Shown here: positions 18,048 to 26,740 of the stretch, one piece after another
How positions within the stretch are numbered: position 1 is the first letter of the stretch
Layout: each line of letters starts with the position of its first letter
From: an uncultured Bacteroides sp.
Lineage (GTDB): Bacteria > Bacteroidota > Bacteroidia > Bacteroidales > Bacteroidaceae
DNA length: 64,000 nucleotides
Assembly (NCBI RefSeq): GCF_937912035.1
Contig: NZ_CALDPF010000036.1
Location: forward strand, 132,002-196,001
Direction: 5' to 3'
Position numbers and translations under genes: made by a program
The notes under the pieces: model-generated
What the model was told of the DNA's origin: nothing
The model's database searches: none
The model's input: only the letters and a program-made list of their open reading frames with translations

Positions 18048-19097
18048 ATGGCAAAGAAAGACGAACTGGAATTTGAAGGTGGCATAGACAGCCCTTCAAA
18101 GCCTAATAACTCGGAAAAACTGAAGGCGCTGCAGGCTGCCATGGACAAGATAGAAAAGAACTTCGGAAAAGGTTCAATCATGAAAATGGGTGATGACCAT
18201 GTGGAAGAAGTTGAAGTAATTCCTAGCGGTTCTATAGGACTTAATGCCGCACTTGGTGTAGGCGGTTATCCTAAAGGACGTATCATAGAAATCTACGGTC
18301 CTGAATCATCAGGTAAGACCACTCTGGCAATACACGCCATTGCAGAAGCACAGAAGGCTGGCGGTATAGCTGCTTTCATCGATGCTGAACATGCTTTCGA
18401 CCGTTTCTATGCAGCAAAACTTGGTGTAGACATAGACAATCTGCTTATCTCGCAACCGGACAACGGTGAGCAGGCTCTCGAAATAGCAGACCAGCTGATA
18501 CGTTCATCGGCTATCGACATCATCGTTATTGACTCTGTAGCGGCACTTACCCCTAAAGCTGAAATAGAAGGCGATATGGGCGATAACCGTGTGGGACTTC
18601 AGGCAAGACTTATGTCGCAGGCACTTAGAAAACTTACATCAACTATCAACAAGACAAATACTACTTGTATCTTTATCAACCAGTTGCGCGAAAAGATTGG
18701 TGTGATGTTCGGTAATCCTGAAACTACTACCGGTGGTAATGCCCTCAAGTTCTATGCCTCAGTAAGACTTGACATCCGCCGTGCCACTCAGCTGAAAGAC
18801 GGTGAAGAAATAATCGGTAACCAGGTTAGAGTGAAAGTTGTGAAGAACAAAGTAGCCCCTCCTTTCCGCAAAGCAGAATTCGATATTATGTTCGGCGAAG
18901 GTATCTCTAAAAGTGGAGAGATAATAGACTTGGGAGCAGAACTCGGTATAATCAAGAAAAGTGGCTCATGGTACAGTTACAATGACACCAAGCTCGGACA
19001 AGGACGCGATGCGGCAAAGATCTGCATACAAGACAATCCTGAACTGGCAGAAGAACTGGAGGCACAGATATTTGCAGCTCTGAAAGACAAAGAATAA
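18048..19097 (+). CDS. recA: Recombinase RecA
   Basis: 349 residues. Walker A is GPESSGKTT (84-92), Walker B is DIIVIDSVAAL, and the MSQALRKLT and TTTGGNALKFYASVR segments are highly conserved RecA sequence. The N-terminal extension before the core and the acidic C-terminal tail are of the length normal in Bacteroidetes. It forms the ATP-dependent strand-exchange filament in recombination and repair. I see no LexA-type box upstream. A long bipartite terminator follows. Confidence 0.99.
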   Translation: MAKKDELEFEGGIDSPSKPNNSEKLKALQAAMDKIEKNFGKGSIMKMGDDHVEEVEVIPSGSIGLNAALGVGGYPKGRIIEIYGPESSGKTTLAIHAIAEAQKAGGIAAFIDAEHAFDRFYAAKLGVDIDNLLISQPDNGEQALEIADQLIRSSAIDIIVIDSVAALTPKAEIEGDMGDNRVGLQARLMSQALRKLTSTINKTNTTCIFINQLREKIGVMFGNPETTTGGNALKFYASVRLDIRRATQLKDGEEIIGNQVRVKVVKNKVAPPFRKAEFDIMFGEGISKSGEIIDLGAELGIIKKSGSWYSYNDTKLGQGRDAAKICIQDNPELAEELEAQIFAALKDKE

Positions 19098-19118
19098 AAA
19101 GCTATAATCACACGAGAG

Positions 19119-19204
19119 GCCATTCACGAACCGAATATCTTTTACTTATCAATACAAAAAAAACGTAAAAGATATATCTACATAGACGTGAATGGCTTTT
19201 TTTT
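19119..19204 (+). terminator. Two-part terminator after recA
   Basis: An outer stem GCCATTCACG (19119-19128) pairs with 19187-19196 and is followed by a run of T; an inner stem, 19135-19145 with 19165-19175, extends it. Confidence 0.85.
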
Positions 19205-19266
19205 GTTTAATTTTACGCTGTGAGTATTTAATTTTAAACACATAAAACCATAAAAAAATAAGAATT

Positions 19267-20214
19267 ATGAAAATATCGCACTGGATTTTATTTGCAATAT
19301 TATGTTGTGTTTCACTTACAGCTGTGGGACAGAAAAAAATATCATACCGTTTTGCAACAAGAGCAGAAGCTCAAATGCTGATTACCGACATTGATAATTT
19401 CACAAACAAACTGAACAGTTTCGATATTGATTTACGACTTGGCAAACAAGACGGAAGAAAATCGGAATTACTCAGACTCGCAATGAATGAAACCCTAAAC
19501 TGGAGTGAAGACGAAAAAAAGAAAATTACCGCTGCATTCAAATCACTTCAAACAAAGATAGACAAACAAAAGCTTAAAATAAAGTACCCACAGGAAGTAA
19601 TACTAGTAAAGACTTCCATGAAAGAAGAAATGAATGTGGCAGCATATACCAGAAAAAATTGGATAGCACTTGGAGAAAAATATATAAATGAATCTACCAA
19701 TGAGGAACTTGAATATCTTCTGGCACATGAAATATTTCATCTTTTAACAAGAAGTGACAAGGTTTTCAAAAAATCTGTTTACTCCGTAATTGGTTTTAAT
19801 GTAGCCGACAGAGAGCTTTTCTTCCCTATTGATATTATAGAAAAAAGAATTTCCAATCCTGATATCGAACTGTATGATAGCTATGCCGAATTTACAATAA
19901 ACGGAAAGAAACAGAAATGTTCGATGATTATTTATTCACAAATACCATTCTCGCCGGAAAAAACGCTGTCAGACTATCTAAGCGTAGGACTGATACCGTT
20001 GAACGATGATCTTATCCCTATACAGAATGATGGTAAGACAGTAATTTACGGTATAGAAGAGGCAGAAGATTTCTATGATATGATAGGCAGGAACACAAAG
20101 TATATAATAAATCCGGAAGAAATTCTGGCTGATAATTTTGCATATTTGCTTATACAGAAAAAAGATTTGCCAAACCCTGAAATACCACAAAAGATAGCAT
20201 CCATACTGAAATAA
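19267..20214 (+). CDS. Secreted putative zinc metalloprotease, unrecognised family
   Basis: 315 residues with a signal peptide (MKISHWILFAILCCVSLTAVGQ). I do not recognise the family. It has a zinc-protease motif HEIFH at 154-158 within EYLLAHEIFHLL, and a C-terminal EEILADNFAYLL that looks like the downstream acidic ligand region (E..AD) seen in several HExxH peptidases. The N-terminal third is charged and helical. The gene has its own 169-bp upstream region after the recA terminator and is followed 12 bp later by a phosphoesterase gene, so those two probably form an operon. Periplasmic proteolysis is an inference from the motif only. Confidence 0.7.
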   Translation: MKISHWILFAILCCVSLTAVGQKKISYRFATRAEAQMLITDIDNFTNKLNSFDIDLRLGKQDGRKSELLRLAMNETLNWSEDEKKKITAAFKSLQTKIDKQKLKIKYPQEVILVKTSMKEEMNVAAYTRKNWIALGEKYINESTNEELEYLLAHEIFHLLTRSDKVFKKSVYSVIGFNVADRELFFPIDIIEKRISNPDIELYDSYAEFTINGKKQKCSMIIYSQIPFSPEKTLSDYLSVGLIPLNDDLIPIQNDGKTVIYGIEEAEDFYDMIGRNTKYIINPEEILADNFAYLLIQKKDLPNPEIPQKIASILK

Positions 20215-20226
20215 CGCTCAAAAACG

Positions 20227-20718
20227 ATGAAAAGAATCGGGCTATTATCTGACACTCATGGATATTGGGACGACAGATATCTGAAATACTTTGACGAATG
20301 CGACGAAATATGGCACGCAGGCGACATCGGCTCGAAAGAGATTATTGACAGATTTATGGAGTTCAAACCTTTCAGAGGAGTATATGGAAACATTGACGGA
20401 CAGGATTTACGTAAAATATTACCGGAAATAAACAGGTTCGAAATTGAAGGTACTGATGTACTTATAAAACACATTGGAGGATATCCAGGAAAATATAATC
20501 CACAAATAAAAAATATAATAAGCTCAGATACTCCAAATCTGTTTATAAGCGGACATTCACATATACTGAAAGTAAAATATGACAAAGATTTCGGATTATT
20601 ACATATTAATCCTGGTGCTGCCGGAAATTATGGTTTTCATACAGTAAGAACACTTGTAAGATTTAATGTAGACAATTGTAAATTTTCAGATTTGGAAGTT
20701 ATAGAGCTGAAAGATTAA
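20227..20718 (+). CDS. Metallophosphoesterase, YfcE/MJ0936 type
   Basis: 163 residues, the normal length for this small cytosolic phosphoesterase. The metal ligands are visible in order: SDTHG (D9, H11), HAGDIGS, YGNIDG, a His in KHIGGYPG and GHSH near residue 104, followed by INPGAAG. Members hydrolyse phosphodiester model substrates; the natural substrate is not defined. It starts 12 bp after the HExxH protein gene. Confidence 0.93.
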   Translation: MKRIGLLSDTHGYWDDRYLKYFDECDEIWHAGDIGSKEIIDRFMEFKPFRGVYGNIDGQDLRKILPEINRFEIEGTDVLIKHIGGYPGKYNPQIKNIISSDTPNLFISGHSHILKVKYDKDFGLLHINPGAAGNYGFHTVRTLVRFNVDNCKFSDLEVIELKD

Positions 20719-20784
20719 TTGAGAAAATATTTGTCTGTTAAAGAAATCTTTCCCAAATTTGCATTCGAATTATAAACACTTTTT

Positions 20785-21924
20785 ATGAAAACGTATTTAG
20801 TCACAGGAGCGGCAGGCTTCATTGGTTCGAATTACATCAAATACATTCTGAAGAAACATGATGATATTAAGGTAGTAATATTAGATGCGTTGACTTATGC
20901 TGGTAATCTTGCAACCATAGCAAACGACATAGACAATGAACGTTGCTTCTTCGTCAAAGGAAATATATGCGACAGTGAACTGGTAGAACGTCTGTTTGCA
21001 GATTATAAATTCGATTGTATAGTCAATTTCGCTGCAGAAAGTCACGTTGACCGTAGCATAGAAGATCCACAACTGTTTCTACAAACAAATATTTTGGGAA
21101 CGCAAAATTTGATGGATGCAGCAAGAAGGGCATGGGTAACAGGAAAAGATGAAACTGGTTATCCGACATGGAGAAAAGATGTGAGGTTCCATCAGGTTTC
21201 TACAGATGAAGTTTATGGTTCGCTTGGTGCCGAAGGTTATTTCACAGAAGTAACACCATTATGCCCACACAGTCCTTACAGTGCATCAAAAGCCAGTGCG
21301 GATATGATAGTAATGGCTTATCATGACACATATAAAATGCCTGTAACCATTACAAGATGTTCAAACAATTACGGTCCTTATCATTTCCCAGAGAAACTTA
21401 TACCATTGATAATAAAGAATATTCTTGAAGGTAAAAGACTCCCTGTATATGGTGACGGATCGAATGTGAGAGACTGGCTTTATGTGGAAGACCATTGTAA
21501 AGCTATTGATCTGGTAGTAAACAAAGGCAGATGTGGCGAAGTCTACAATGTAGGCGGACATAACGAAAAAAAGAATATAGATATAGTAAAGCTGACAATA
21601 AGCACTATTCACGACATGATGTCGGAAAAACCTGAATTGAGAAAAATACTAAAGAAAAAGGAACTCAATGAAAATGGTGAAATATCTATAGACTGGATTA
21701 ATGATTCGCTGATTTCTTACGTAAAAGACAGATTGGGACACGACCAACGTTATGCTATAGACCCGACAAAAATATCTGAAGAATTGGGTTGGATGCCGGA
21801 AACAAAATTCGAAGACGGCATAGTAAAAACCATAGAATGGTATCTGAACAATCAGGAATGGGTGAAAAACGTAACAAGCGGAGATTATCAGAACTATTAC
21901 GAAAACATGTATAAAAACAAATAA
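20785..21924 (+). CDS. rfbB: dTDP-glucose 4,6-dehydratase
   Basis: 379 residues, slightly longer than the 350-360 usual because of an insertion near residues 270-315, as is common in Bacteroidetes. Motifs: GAAGFIGSNYIKY for NAD binding, FAAESHVDRSIEDP, STDEVYGSLG with the catalytic Thr-Asp-Glu, and YSASKASAD with the catalytic Tyr and Lys, then NNYGPYHFPEKLIP. It makes dTDP-4-keto-6-deoxyglucose for dTDP-rhamnose and other deoxysugars of surface polysaccharides. rfbA, rfbC and rfbD are not adjacent here. A convergent acetylation cassette lies on the other side of the shared terminator. Confidence 0.96.
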   Translation: MKTYLVTGAAGFIGSNYIKYILKKHDDIKVVILDALTYAGNLATIANDIDNERCFFVKGNICDSELVERLFADYKFDCIVNFAAESHVDRSIEDPQLFLQTNILGTQNLMDAARRAWVTGKDETGYPTWRKDVRFHQVSTDEVYGSLGAEGYFTEVTPLCPHSPYSASKASADMIVMAYHDTYKMPVTITRCSNNYGPYHFPEKLIPLIIKNILEGKRLPVYGDGSNVRDWLYVEDHCKAIDLVVNKGRCGEVYNVGGHNEKKNIDIVKLTISTIHDMMSEKPELRKILKKKELNENGEISIDWINDSLISYVKDRLGHDQRYAIDPTKISEELGWMPETKFEDGIVKTIEWYLNNQEWVKNVTSGDYQNYYENMYKNK

Positions 21925-21944
21925 ATGTTTTCATGAAAACATAA

Positions 21945-21983
21945 AGCGGTGCAAGGTTCATATAAATTTTGCACCGCTGTTTT
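21945..21983. terminator. Bidirectional terminator between rfbB and the MBOAT gene
   Basis: AGCGGTGCAA (21945-21954) pairs with 21969-21978, with T-rich sequence on both sides. A separate 18-bp perfect palindrome sits just before it at 21925-21942. Confidence 0.85.
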
Positions 21984-21987
21984 TATA

Positions 21988-23508
21988 TCAGAACTGGAAA
22001 TATATAAATGGTTGTATATCGCTGCTCTTTATCTGTATTACTATAAATATGACTATGATAATCAGGAGTGCCTGCATTATCAAAGGTATCCTGGTTACAG
22101 TATTTGAACATGTATTCTGCCACCTGTCCGGACACCAGTGCAGAACAAATCCCAAAGCCATAAGCAAGAACACCTTCCAATAGCCGGATACGAGCTGTCC
22201 GAACAATTCAGGATGGAAAGACGAGAATATCTGTTTTATCATTGTCACAGAGCCATCGAAAGTGGTATTCCGGAAAAATATCCAGCAGAAACATACAAAA
22301 TGGAAGGTTATGATTACAGCAAAGAACTTCTTTATTCCACTGCTTTGATAATTTTTCTCTCTTCCCAATATACTGCGTATAAATTTATGTACCGCCAAAG
22401 CCACACCATGAAGACCACCCCAAACAACGAAATTCCATGATGCGCCATGCCATAATCCGCCAAGGAGCATTGTCAATATGAGATTTATATATGTACGTAT
22501 TTTCCCTTTACGGTTACCTCCCAATGATATATACAGATAGTCCCTGAGCCATGTGGACAGTGATATATGCCATCTATGCCAGAATTCTGTAACGCTATCC
22601 GATTTGTAGGGCGAATTAAAGTTCATAGGGAAACGGAAACCAAGCAGCAATGCCAAACCTATTGCCATGTCACTATACCCGGAAAAATCGCAATAAATCT
22701 GCAATGCATAACCGTATATACCGAACAGGTTTTCAATACCGGAATACAAGCCCGGATTTTCGAATATACGTTCTACAAAATTTACGCTTATATAGTCGGA
22801 TATTACAGCTTTCTTGAATAAACCGCTAACTATAAAAAATACTCCTTGACCAAACATCTCATTGCTCACGAAAAGCGGCTGACGTATCTGTGGAATAAAA
22901 TCACGTGCACGGACAATCGGACCTGCCACCAGTTGTGGGAAGAAAGATACATAGAATATGTAATCAAGCAAATTACGTAGAGGTTTCAGGTCGCCACGAT
23001 ACACATCGATGGTGTAACTTAACGACTGAAAAGTAAAAAATGAAATTCCTACAGGCAAGAATATGTCCAAAGGTTCAAAATTTCCTCCGAATAACGGGGC
23101 AAACATTTCATAAAAGAAATTGGTGTATTTGAAATAGCACAAAAGCCCAAGATTGACACATAAGCTTATAATTACCAATAGTCTGCGCTTAGCCTTTTCT
23201 GCGGTATTCTCCATTATTCTGGCAAGAATAAAGTCGGTAACAGTCACAATACCCAGCAAAAAGAAATAAAAGCCGCTGCTCTTGTAATAGAAATAGTATG
23301 AAAAGGCTGAAACAAACAGTAGCCTGGCTGTGGTATGGTTACGAAGCAACACATATACTAAACTGAACGCCAAAAACAGAAAGACAAACAAGCCACTGCT
23401 GAATATCAACGGCTGCTGCGGATTGTATGTCAATACATCCAATATTTTATGGTAATCAAATCCGAAATTCTCAAAAATATCAATAAACTTTTGTAGCCAC
23501 ATAATCAT
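21988..23508 (-). CDS. MBOAT family O-acyltransferase (AlgI/PatA type)
   Basis: 506 residues from the ATG at 23508, or 504 from the one at 23502. The open frame runs further upstream, but that part lies over the SGNH gene and is not membrane-like. About ten membrane segments. The MBOAT core is clear: LVAGPIVRARDF, IYCDFSGYSDMAIG, EFWHRWHISLSTWLRDY and GLWHGASWNFVVWGGLHG, the last holding the catalytic His. These proteins move acetyl groups across the inner membrane for transfer to polysaccharides or peptidoglycan. The start overlaps the end of the upstream SGNH gene by 29 bp, so translation is probably coupled and the two act together. Confidence 0.92.
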   Translation of the reverse strand: MIMWLQKFIDIFENFGFDYHKILDVLTYNPQQPLIFSSGLFVFLFLAFSLVYVLLRNHTTARLLFVSAFSYYFYYKSSGFYFFLLGIVTVTDFILARIMENTAEKAKRRLLVIISLCVNLGLLCYFKYTNFFYEMFAPLFGGNFEPLDIFLPVGISFFTFQSLSYTIDVYRGDLKPLRNLLDYIFYVSFFPQLVAGPIVRARDFIPQIRQPLFVSNEMFGQGVFFIVSGLFKKAVISDYISVNFVERIFENPGLYSGIENLFGIYGYALQIYCDFSGYSDMAIGLALLLGFRFPMNFNSPYKSDSVTEFWHRWHISLSTWLRDYLYISLGGNRKGKIRTYINLILTMLLGGLWHGASWNFVVWGGLHGVALAVHKFIRSILGREKNYQSSGIKKFFAVIITFHFVCFCWIFFRNTTFDGSVTMIKQIFSSFHPELFGQLVSGYWKVFLLMALGFVLHWCPDRWQNTCSNTVTRIPLIMQALLIIIVIFIVIQIKSSDIQPFIYFQF

Positions 23509-24463
23509 TGTATGCTTTAATGAATGCTTCGTGTAATAATAATCCCTGAAGCGCGTATCCTTCGCGCGTGAAATGTATTTTGTCTCTTTGGTACATACCT
23601 GCTGCGGTCCAGTTCTTGCAAGCAAACTTTTCACCTCCAACCACGTCGTAAAGGTCCCAGACAGCAATTTTGTTTTCGGTCGCAAAATCTTTTTCTGTCC
23701 TGACCACTAACGGTGTACGTACATTTATAATCCTGTTTCTCCTTCCGACTTTTACATATGCACCTGGCGGTGTGGTTATTAGAAATCCTGCATTTATACA
23801 ACCTTTCTTCAGCTCACTTATCAGATTCATCATCTGAACACGATGCTGATCTGACCTGTAATTCCTGCCATGCGCCTCATTAGTTCCGAATGACATTATT
23901 ATCAGATCCGGATTTAATGACGTGATTTCATCTATTCTTTCCGGTTTGTTGAAAGATTCACAGGTAGCTCCGTTCACTCCCAATATATGATATACGATTC
24001 CAGACCTGCCTGTCTCGGATGCTATACCTGTGGTATGATAAGATACATTATAATCAAGTACTGCATCTGCTCCAAAATCCTCTTCCAGCAATTTTCTCAT
24101 TTTATAAGGGAATATATGCCCCCTTACATGCGAATCGCCTATATGAACAATACGCACAGGACGTTCCATCGTTGACAATTTTTCCCAGAATACATCAAGC
24201 GTCCTTTCAGGATCAATTATCACATTCTCCATTGTATCTTTGAACGATGTAGGCATAGGACTTTCAACAGAAATAAATCTCATAAGATGTTCCATGGCCG
24301 AACTTGAATATACAGGACCGGAATTATAATCCCTCTTTGCCTTTTCAGGCACAACATCTTGTGCATACATTCCCGCAATTGTCTGCAGAAAGACCGACAA
24401 CATGATAATGATGCATTTGTATCCAACTGTTTTACTGCATCTCGTATGATTTTCTTTTTTCAT
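23480..24463 (-). CDS. SGNH/GDSL hydrolase, exported, partner of the MBOAT protein
   Basis: 327 residues from the ATG at 24463, chosen because AAAGGAG lies just before it. A signal segment (about residues 14-35) precedes the domain. Block I is VHIGDSHVRG with the nucleophile Ser, block III is MSFGTNEAHG with the Asn, and block V is DKIHFTREGY with Asp and His. Such proteins complete O-acetyl transfer to, or removal from, glycans in the periplasm, as AlgX/AlgJ and PatB do beside MBOAT proteins. The 5' end overlaps the preceding SGNH gene by 32 bp and the 3' end overlaps the MBOAT gene by 29 bp. Confidence 0.9.
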   Translation of the reverse strand: MKKENHTRCSKTVGYKCIIIMLSVFLQTIAGMYAQDVVPEKAKRDYNSGPVYSSSAMEHLMRFISVESPMPTSFKDTMENVIIDPERTLDVFWEKLSTMERPVRIVHIGDSHVRGHIFPYKMRKLLEEDFGADAVLDYNVSYHTTGIASETGRSGIVYHILGVNGATCESFNKPERIDEITSLNPDLIIMSFGTNEAHGRNYRSDQHRVQMMNLISELKKGCINAGFLITTPPGAYVKVGRRNRIINVRTPLVVRTEKDFATENKIAVWDLYDVVGGEKFACKNWTAAGMYQRDKIHFTREGYALQGLLLHEAFIKAYNDYVATKVY

Positions 24464-25808
24464 ATTGCTCCTTTCCATACATTATTGCGTCAAAAAGTAA
24501 CCCTGCAATGTGTTTTCCTCCACGGAAATTTATATGTGTATAATCATAATTGGCCATAGCCGGATTAGAATTTACCATCTTTGACATACTTCCTTCCCCA
24601 CCCATTGCATTATAAAGGTTCCAGAAAGCAACATTTGTTTCTGCCGCTAGCATTTGCTGGCTTCTTATGAGTCCCTTAACAGCGGGCATGGTTCTGAGAT
24701 TTCCGTTTTCATCCTTGGTTTCTCTGTCACCTATACCTACTATAAGAATGGAGGCATCTGGGAATGCTTTCTTGAAATGCTGAATAACAGACTTCATTCC
24801 TTCCTTATAATATCCGTAATCCAAACCTCCTTCGAAAGCTACATTCAGACCATACTGCAAAACAATCAGATCATATTTACGCAGTTTGTTGTACTTCTTC
24901 AGGAGAAATGAAGGTATTCCCAACAGCTGCTGTCCGCTACTTCCACGAGTACTGAAATTATCAAGTATTATACCGTTGTTACTGTCCATTGTTACAGCAT
25001 AGAACAATGCATCCTGAGACGATTTCTCAATATTCCACTTCACTTTCTTTATATTACCATTCACGGTAAGACACTGCAATGTGCTATCTCCTTTTACACG
25101 GAATTTCTGTTCACTGCTGCCATTTATCTCTGCCGAAATATACAATGAATCGTCCGTTAGGTAAAATATAGATGAAGCTGTGCAACCGTCAAGACAAGAA
25201 GCATATTTTGAAGTGGCTTCCAAACTGGTATATGCTCCTTCTGTTGCATTAAAATAACTATTTGCAATACCCTGCCTGTTACGGATAAAACCAACTGAAT
25301 CTGTTACATTGTGCGAAGCCCATCCTGAGAAACTATGTCTTACAGTCGGTCGGAAACCAGGGAATTTGGACGTTATACTTACGTAGCCTACCCCTTTTCC
25401 TCCAAATTCCGTCTGCAAAAGATTTCGTAAGTCTGCCGTAAGAATATCTCCCTCGATAAATGAATCGCCAAAATATGCAATCCTTACAGGAGACTGCCTG
25501 TTTTCAATATCCGACAACGCTTCGTAAAAGTGAGACATGCCATATTCTGTTGAATCTGAATAGTCTTCTATACACTCTATTCCTGCCTTGCAAGAGTCAA
25601 CAAACGGTGGTTTTACAACCGGCTCTGCAAAAAGAGAATCAAGATTTAAAGTATCGGCAACATGTATGTCGCAACGTATATCTGACAATAAATCAACTTT
25701 TCTAAATGTTTTACCGCATAAATTTATTTCGGGTAAATAATGCAGAGACATCAACCCCAGCATCACGAACAAAGCTATTAGAAATGTATAGTGCAGTCTA
25801 TTCTTCAT
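24432..25808 (-). CDS. SGNH hydrolase-type exported protein with inserted beta domain
   Basis: 458 residues with an N-terminal membrane segment (LHYTFLIALFVMLGLMSLHY). Catalytic blocks are FGDSFIEGD, QYGLNVAFEGG and YDYTHINFRGG. Between blocks I and III about 150 residues form an inserted beta-rich region, as in larger SGNH proteins with a carbohydrate-binding insert. It is the first gene of the three-gene acetylation cassette. The -7 element at 25863-25870 is its likely promoter. The presence of two different SGNH proteins suggests a division of roles, for example transferase and esterase, but this is not shown by the sequence. Confidence 0.85.
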   Translation of the reverse strand: MKNRLHYTFLIALFVMLGLMSLHYLPEINLCGKTFRKVDLLSDIRCDIHVADTLNLDSLFAEPVVKPPFVDSCKAGIECIEDYSDSTEYGMSHFYEALSDIENRQSPVRIAYFGDSFIEGDILTADLRNLLQTEFGGKGVGYVSITSKFPGFRPTVRHSFSGWASHNVTDSVGFIRNRQGIANSYFNATEGAYTSLEATSKYASCLDGCTASSIFYLTDDSLYISAEINGSSEQKFRVKGDSTLQCLTVNGNIKKVKWNIEKSSQDALFYAVTMDSNNGIILDNFSTRGSSGQQLLGIPSFLLKKYNKLRKYDLIVLQYGLNVAFEGGLDYGYYKEGMKSVIQHFKKAFPDASILIVGIGDRETKDENGNLRTMPAVKGLIRSQQMLAAETNVAFWNLYNAMGGEGSMSKMVNSNPAMANYDYTHINFRGGKHIAGLLFDAIMYGKEQYEKRKSYEMQ

Positions 25809-25862
25809 GAAAATACAAAAACGTTATTTTGTAGAACAAAATATATACTATTAAAAACGCTG

Positions 25863-25870
25863 CAAATATA
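25863..25870 (-). promoter_or_regulatory. -7 element of the acetylation cassette
   Basis: On the minus strand TATATTTG is an exact TAnnTTTG, 55 bp before the ATG at 25808. The nearest TTG is 23 bp upstream. Confidence 0.5.
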
Positions 25871-25893
25871 CATCTTTATTTTATATCCATATA

Positions 25894-25933
25894 CAAAAAA
25901 ATGCCGGTACATACATTATAGCAGTACCGGCAT
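25894..25933 (-). terminator. Terminator of the RND-lpxA operon
   Basis: ATGCCGGTAC (25901-25910) pairs perfectly with 25924-25933; on the minus strand seven T follow. It separates the efflux operon from the acetylation cassette. Confidence 0.9.
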
Positions 25934-25949
25934 ATACCAAATATTTAAA

Positions 25950-26717
25950 TTAATGAATAATACCAAGCTTTGATGATGCTACAAAGTCTATTATCATATC
26001 AATATACTCACTGCCCGGCACCTGCTCCTTTATTCTGATCAAGGCATCATTTTGTGATGTATTTGCCTTGTAAAGAATTCTGTAAGCCTGTGCAATGTGC
26101 TTGATCTGTGTTTCAGGAAAGCCTTCATGCTCCAACACATGAGTATTGATGCTATAGAATGCTATAGGTTCATGTGCGGCAACTATAAAAGGTGGTATGT
26201 CTTTTATGAAACGGCATCCGCCTTGTACTATAGAATAACTGCCCAAACGGGTATTACCCTGCATCAGAACATTGGAAGTAAGTATTGCATGATCATAGAC
26301 CTTACAGTTACCGGAAATTTGAGAACCATTTCCGATGATACATCCGTTTCCTACCTCTACATCATGTGAAATACGGACTCCTTGCATGATGAAATTACCG
26401 TCACCCACTATGGTATCATGAGTTGAATAAGTTCCTCGTGTGATAACAGCATTTTCACGGATCACATTATTATCACCAATTCTCACAAAGGTTTCTTCAC
26501 CTTTATAAGAAAAATCCTGCGGTACGGCAGCTATCACTGCTCCTTGATATACGGTATTTCCATTACCCATACGTGTCCCACTCATAAGACTGGCATATGG
26601 CATTATCACATTGTTGTCACCTATCTCGACATTCTTGTCGATATAGGCAAACGGATGCACTGTTACATTGTTGCCCAACTTTGCAGAAGGATCAACATAA
26701 GCTAAAGGACTAATCAT
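25950..26717 (-). CDS. lpxA: LpxA-like acyl-ACP:UDP-GlcNAc O-acyltransferase
   Basis: 255 residues, close to the usual 255-265. A left-handed beta helix of hexapeptide repeats (LGNNVTVHPFAYIDKNVEIG, NGCIIGNGSQISGNC) and the C-terminal helical domain are present. PQDFSYKGEET matches the family's substrate loop, and H118 in RISHDVEVG aligns with the catalytic H125 of E. coli. The position of E. coli H122 is Arg here, and the region of H160 reads SNVLMQGN. LpxA starts lipid A synthesis; Bacteroidales usually carry lpxA beside lpxC/fabZ and lpxD, whereas this copy is the last gene of an RND efflux operon (23 bp after the outer-membrane factor), so it may be a second copy with a divergent role. 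Confidence 0.8.
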   Translation of the reverse strand: MISPLAYVDPSAKLGNNVTVHPFAYIDKNVEIGDNNVIMPYASLMSGTRMGNGNTVYQGAVIAAVPQDFSYKGEETFVRIGDNNVIRENAVITRGTYSTHDTIVGDGNFIMQGVRISHDVEVGNGCIIGNGSQISGNCKVYDHAILTSNVLMQGNTRLGSYSIVQGGCRFIKDIPPFIVAAHEPIAFYSINTHVLEHEGFPETQIKHIAQAYRILYKANTSQNDALIRIKEQVPGSEYIDMIIDFVASSKLGIIH

Positions 26718-26740
26718 GTGTTTATTGTTTTTAAGGTTAA

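Noticed and set aside
21925..21942. 18-bp perfect palindrome just after rfbB
   Set aside because: It is an AT-rich short palindrome beside a much stronger terminator and probably only adds to it; no sign of a binding site.
23509..23685. N-terminal extension of the MBOAT protein by 59 residues
   Set aside because: It lies over the 3' part of the SGNH gene in another frame and is polar; the membrane protein starts at 23508 or 23502.
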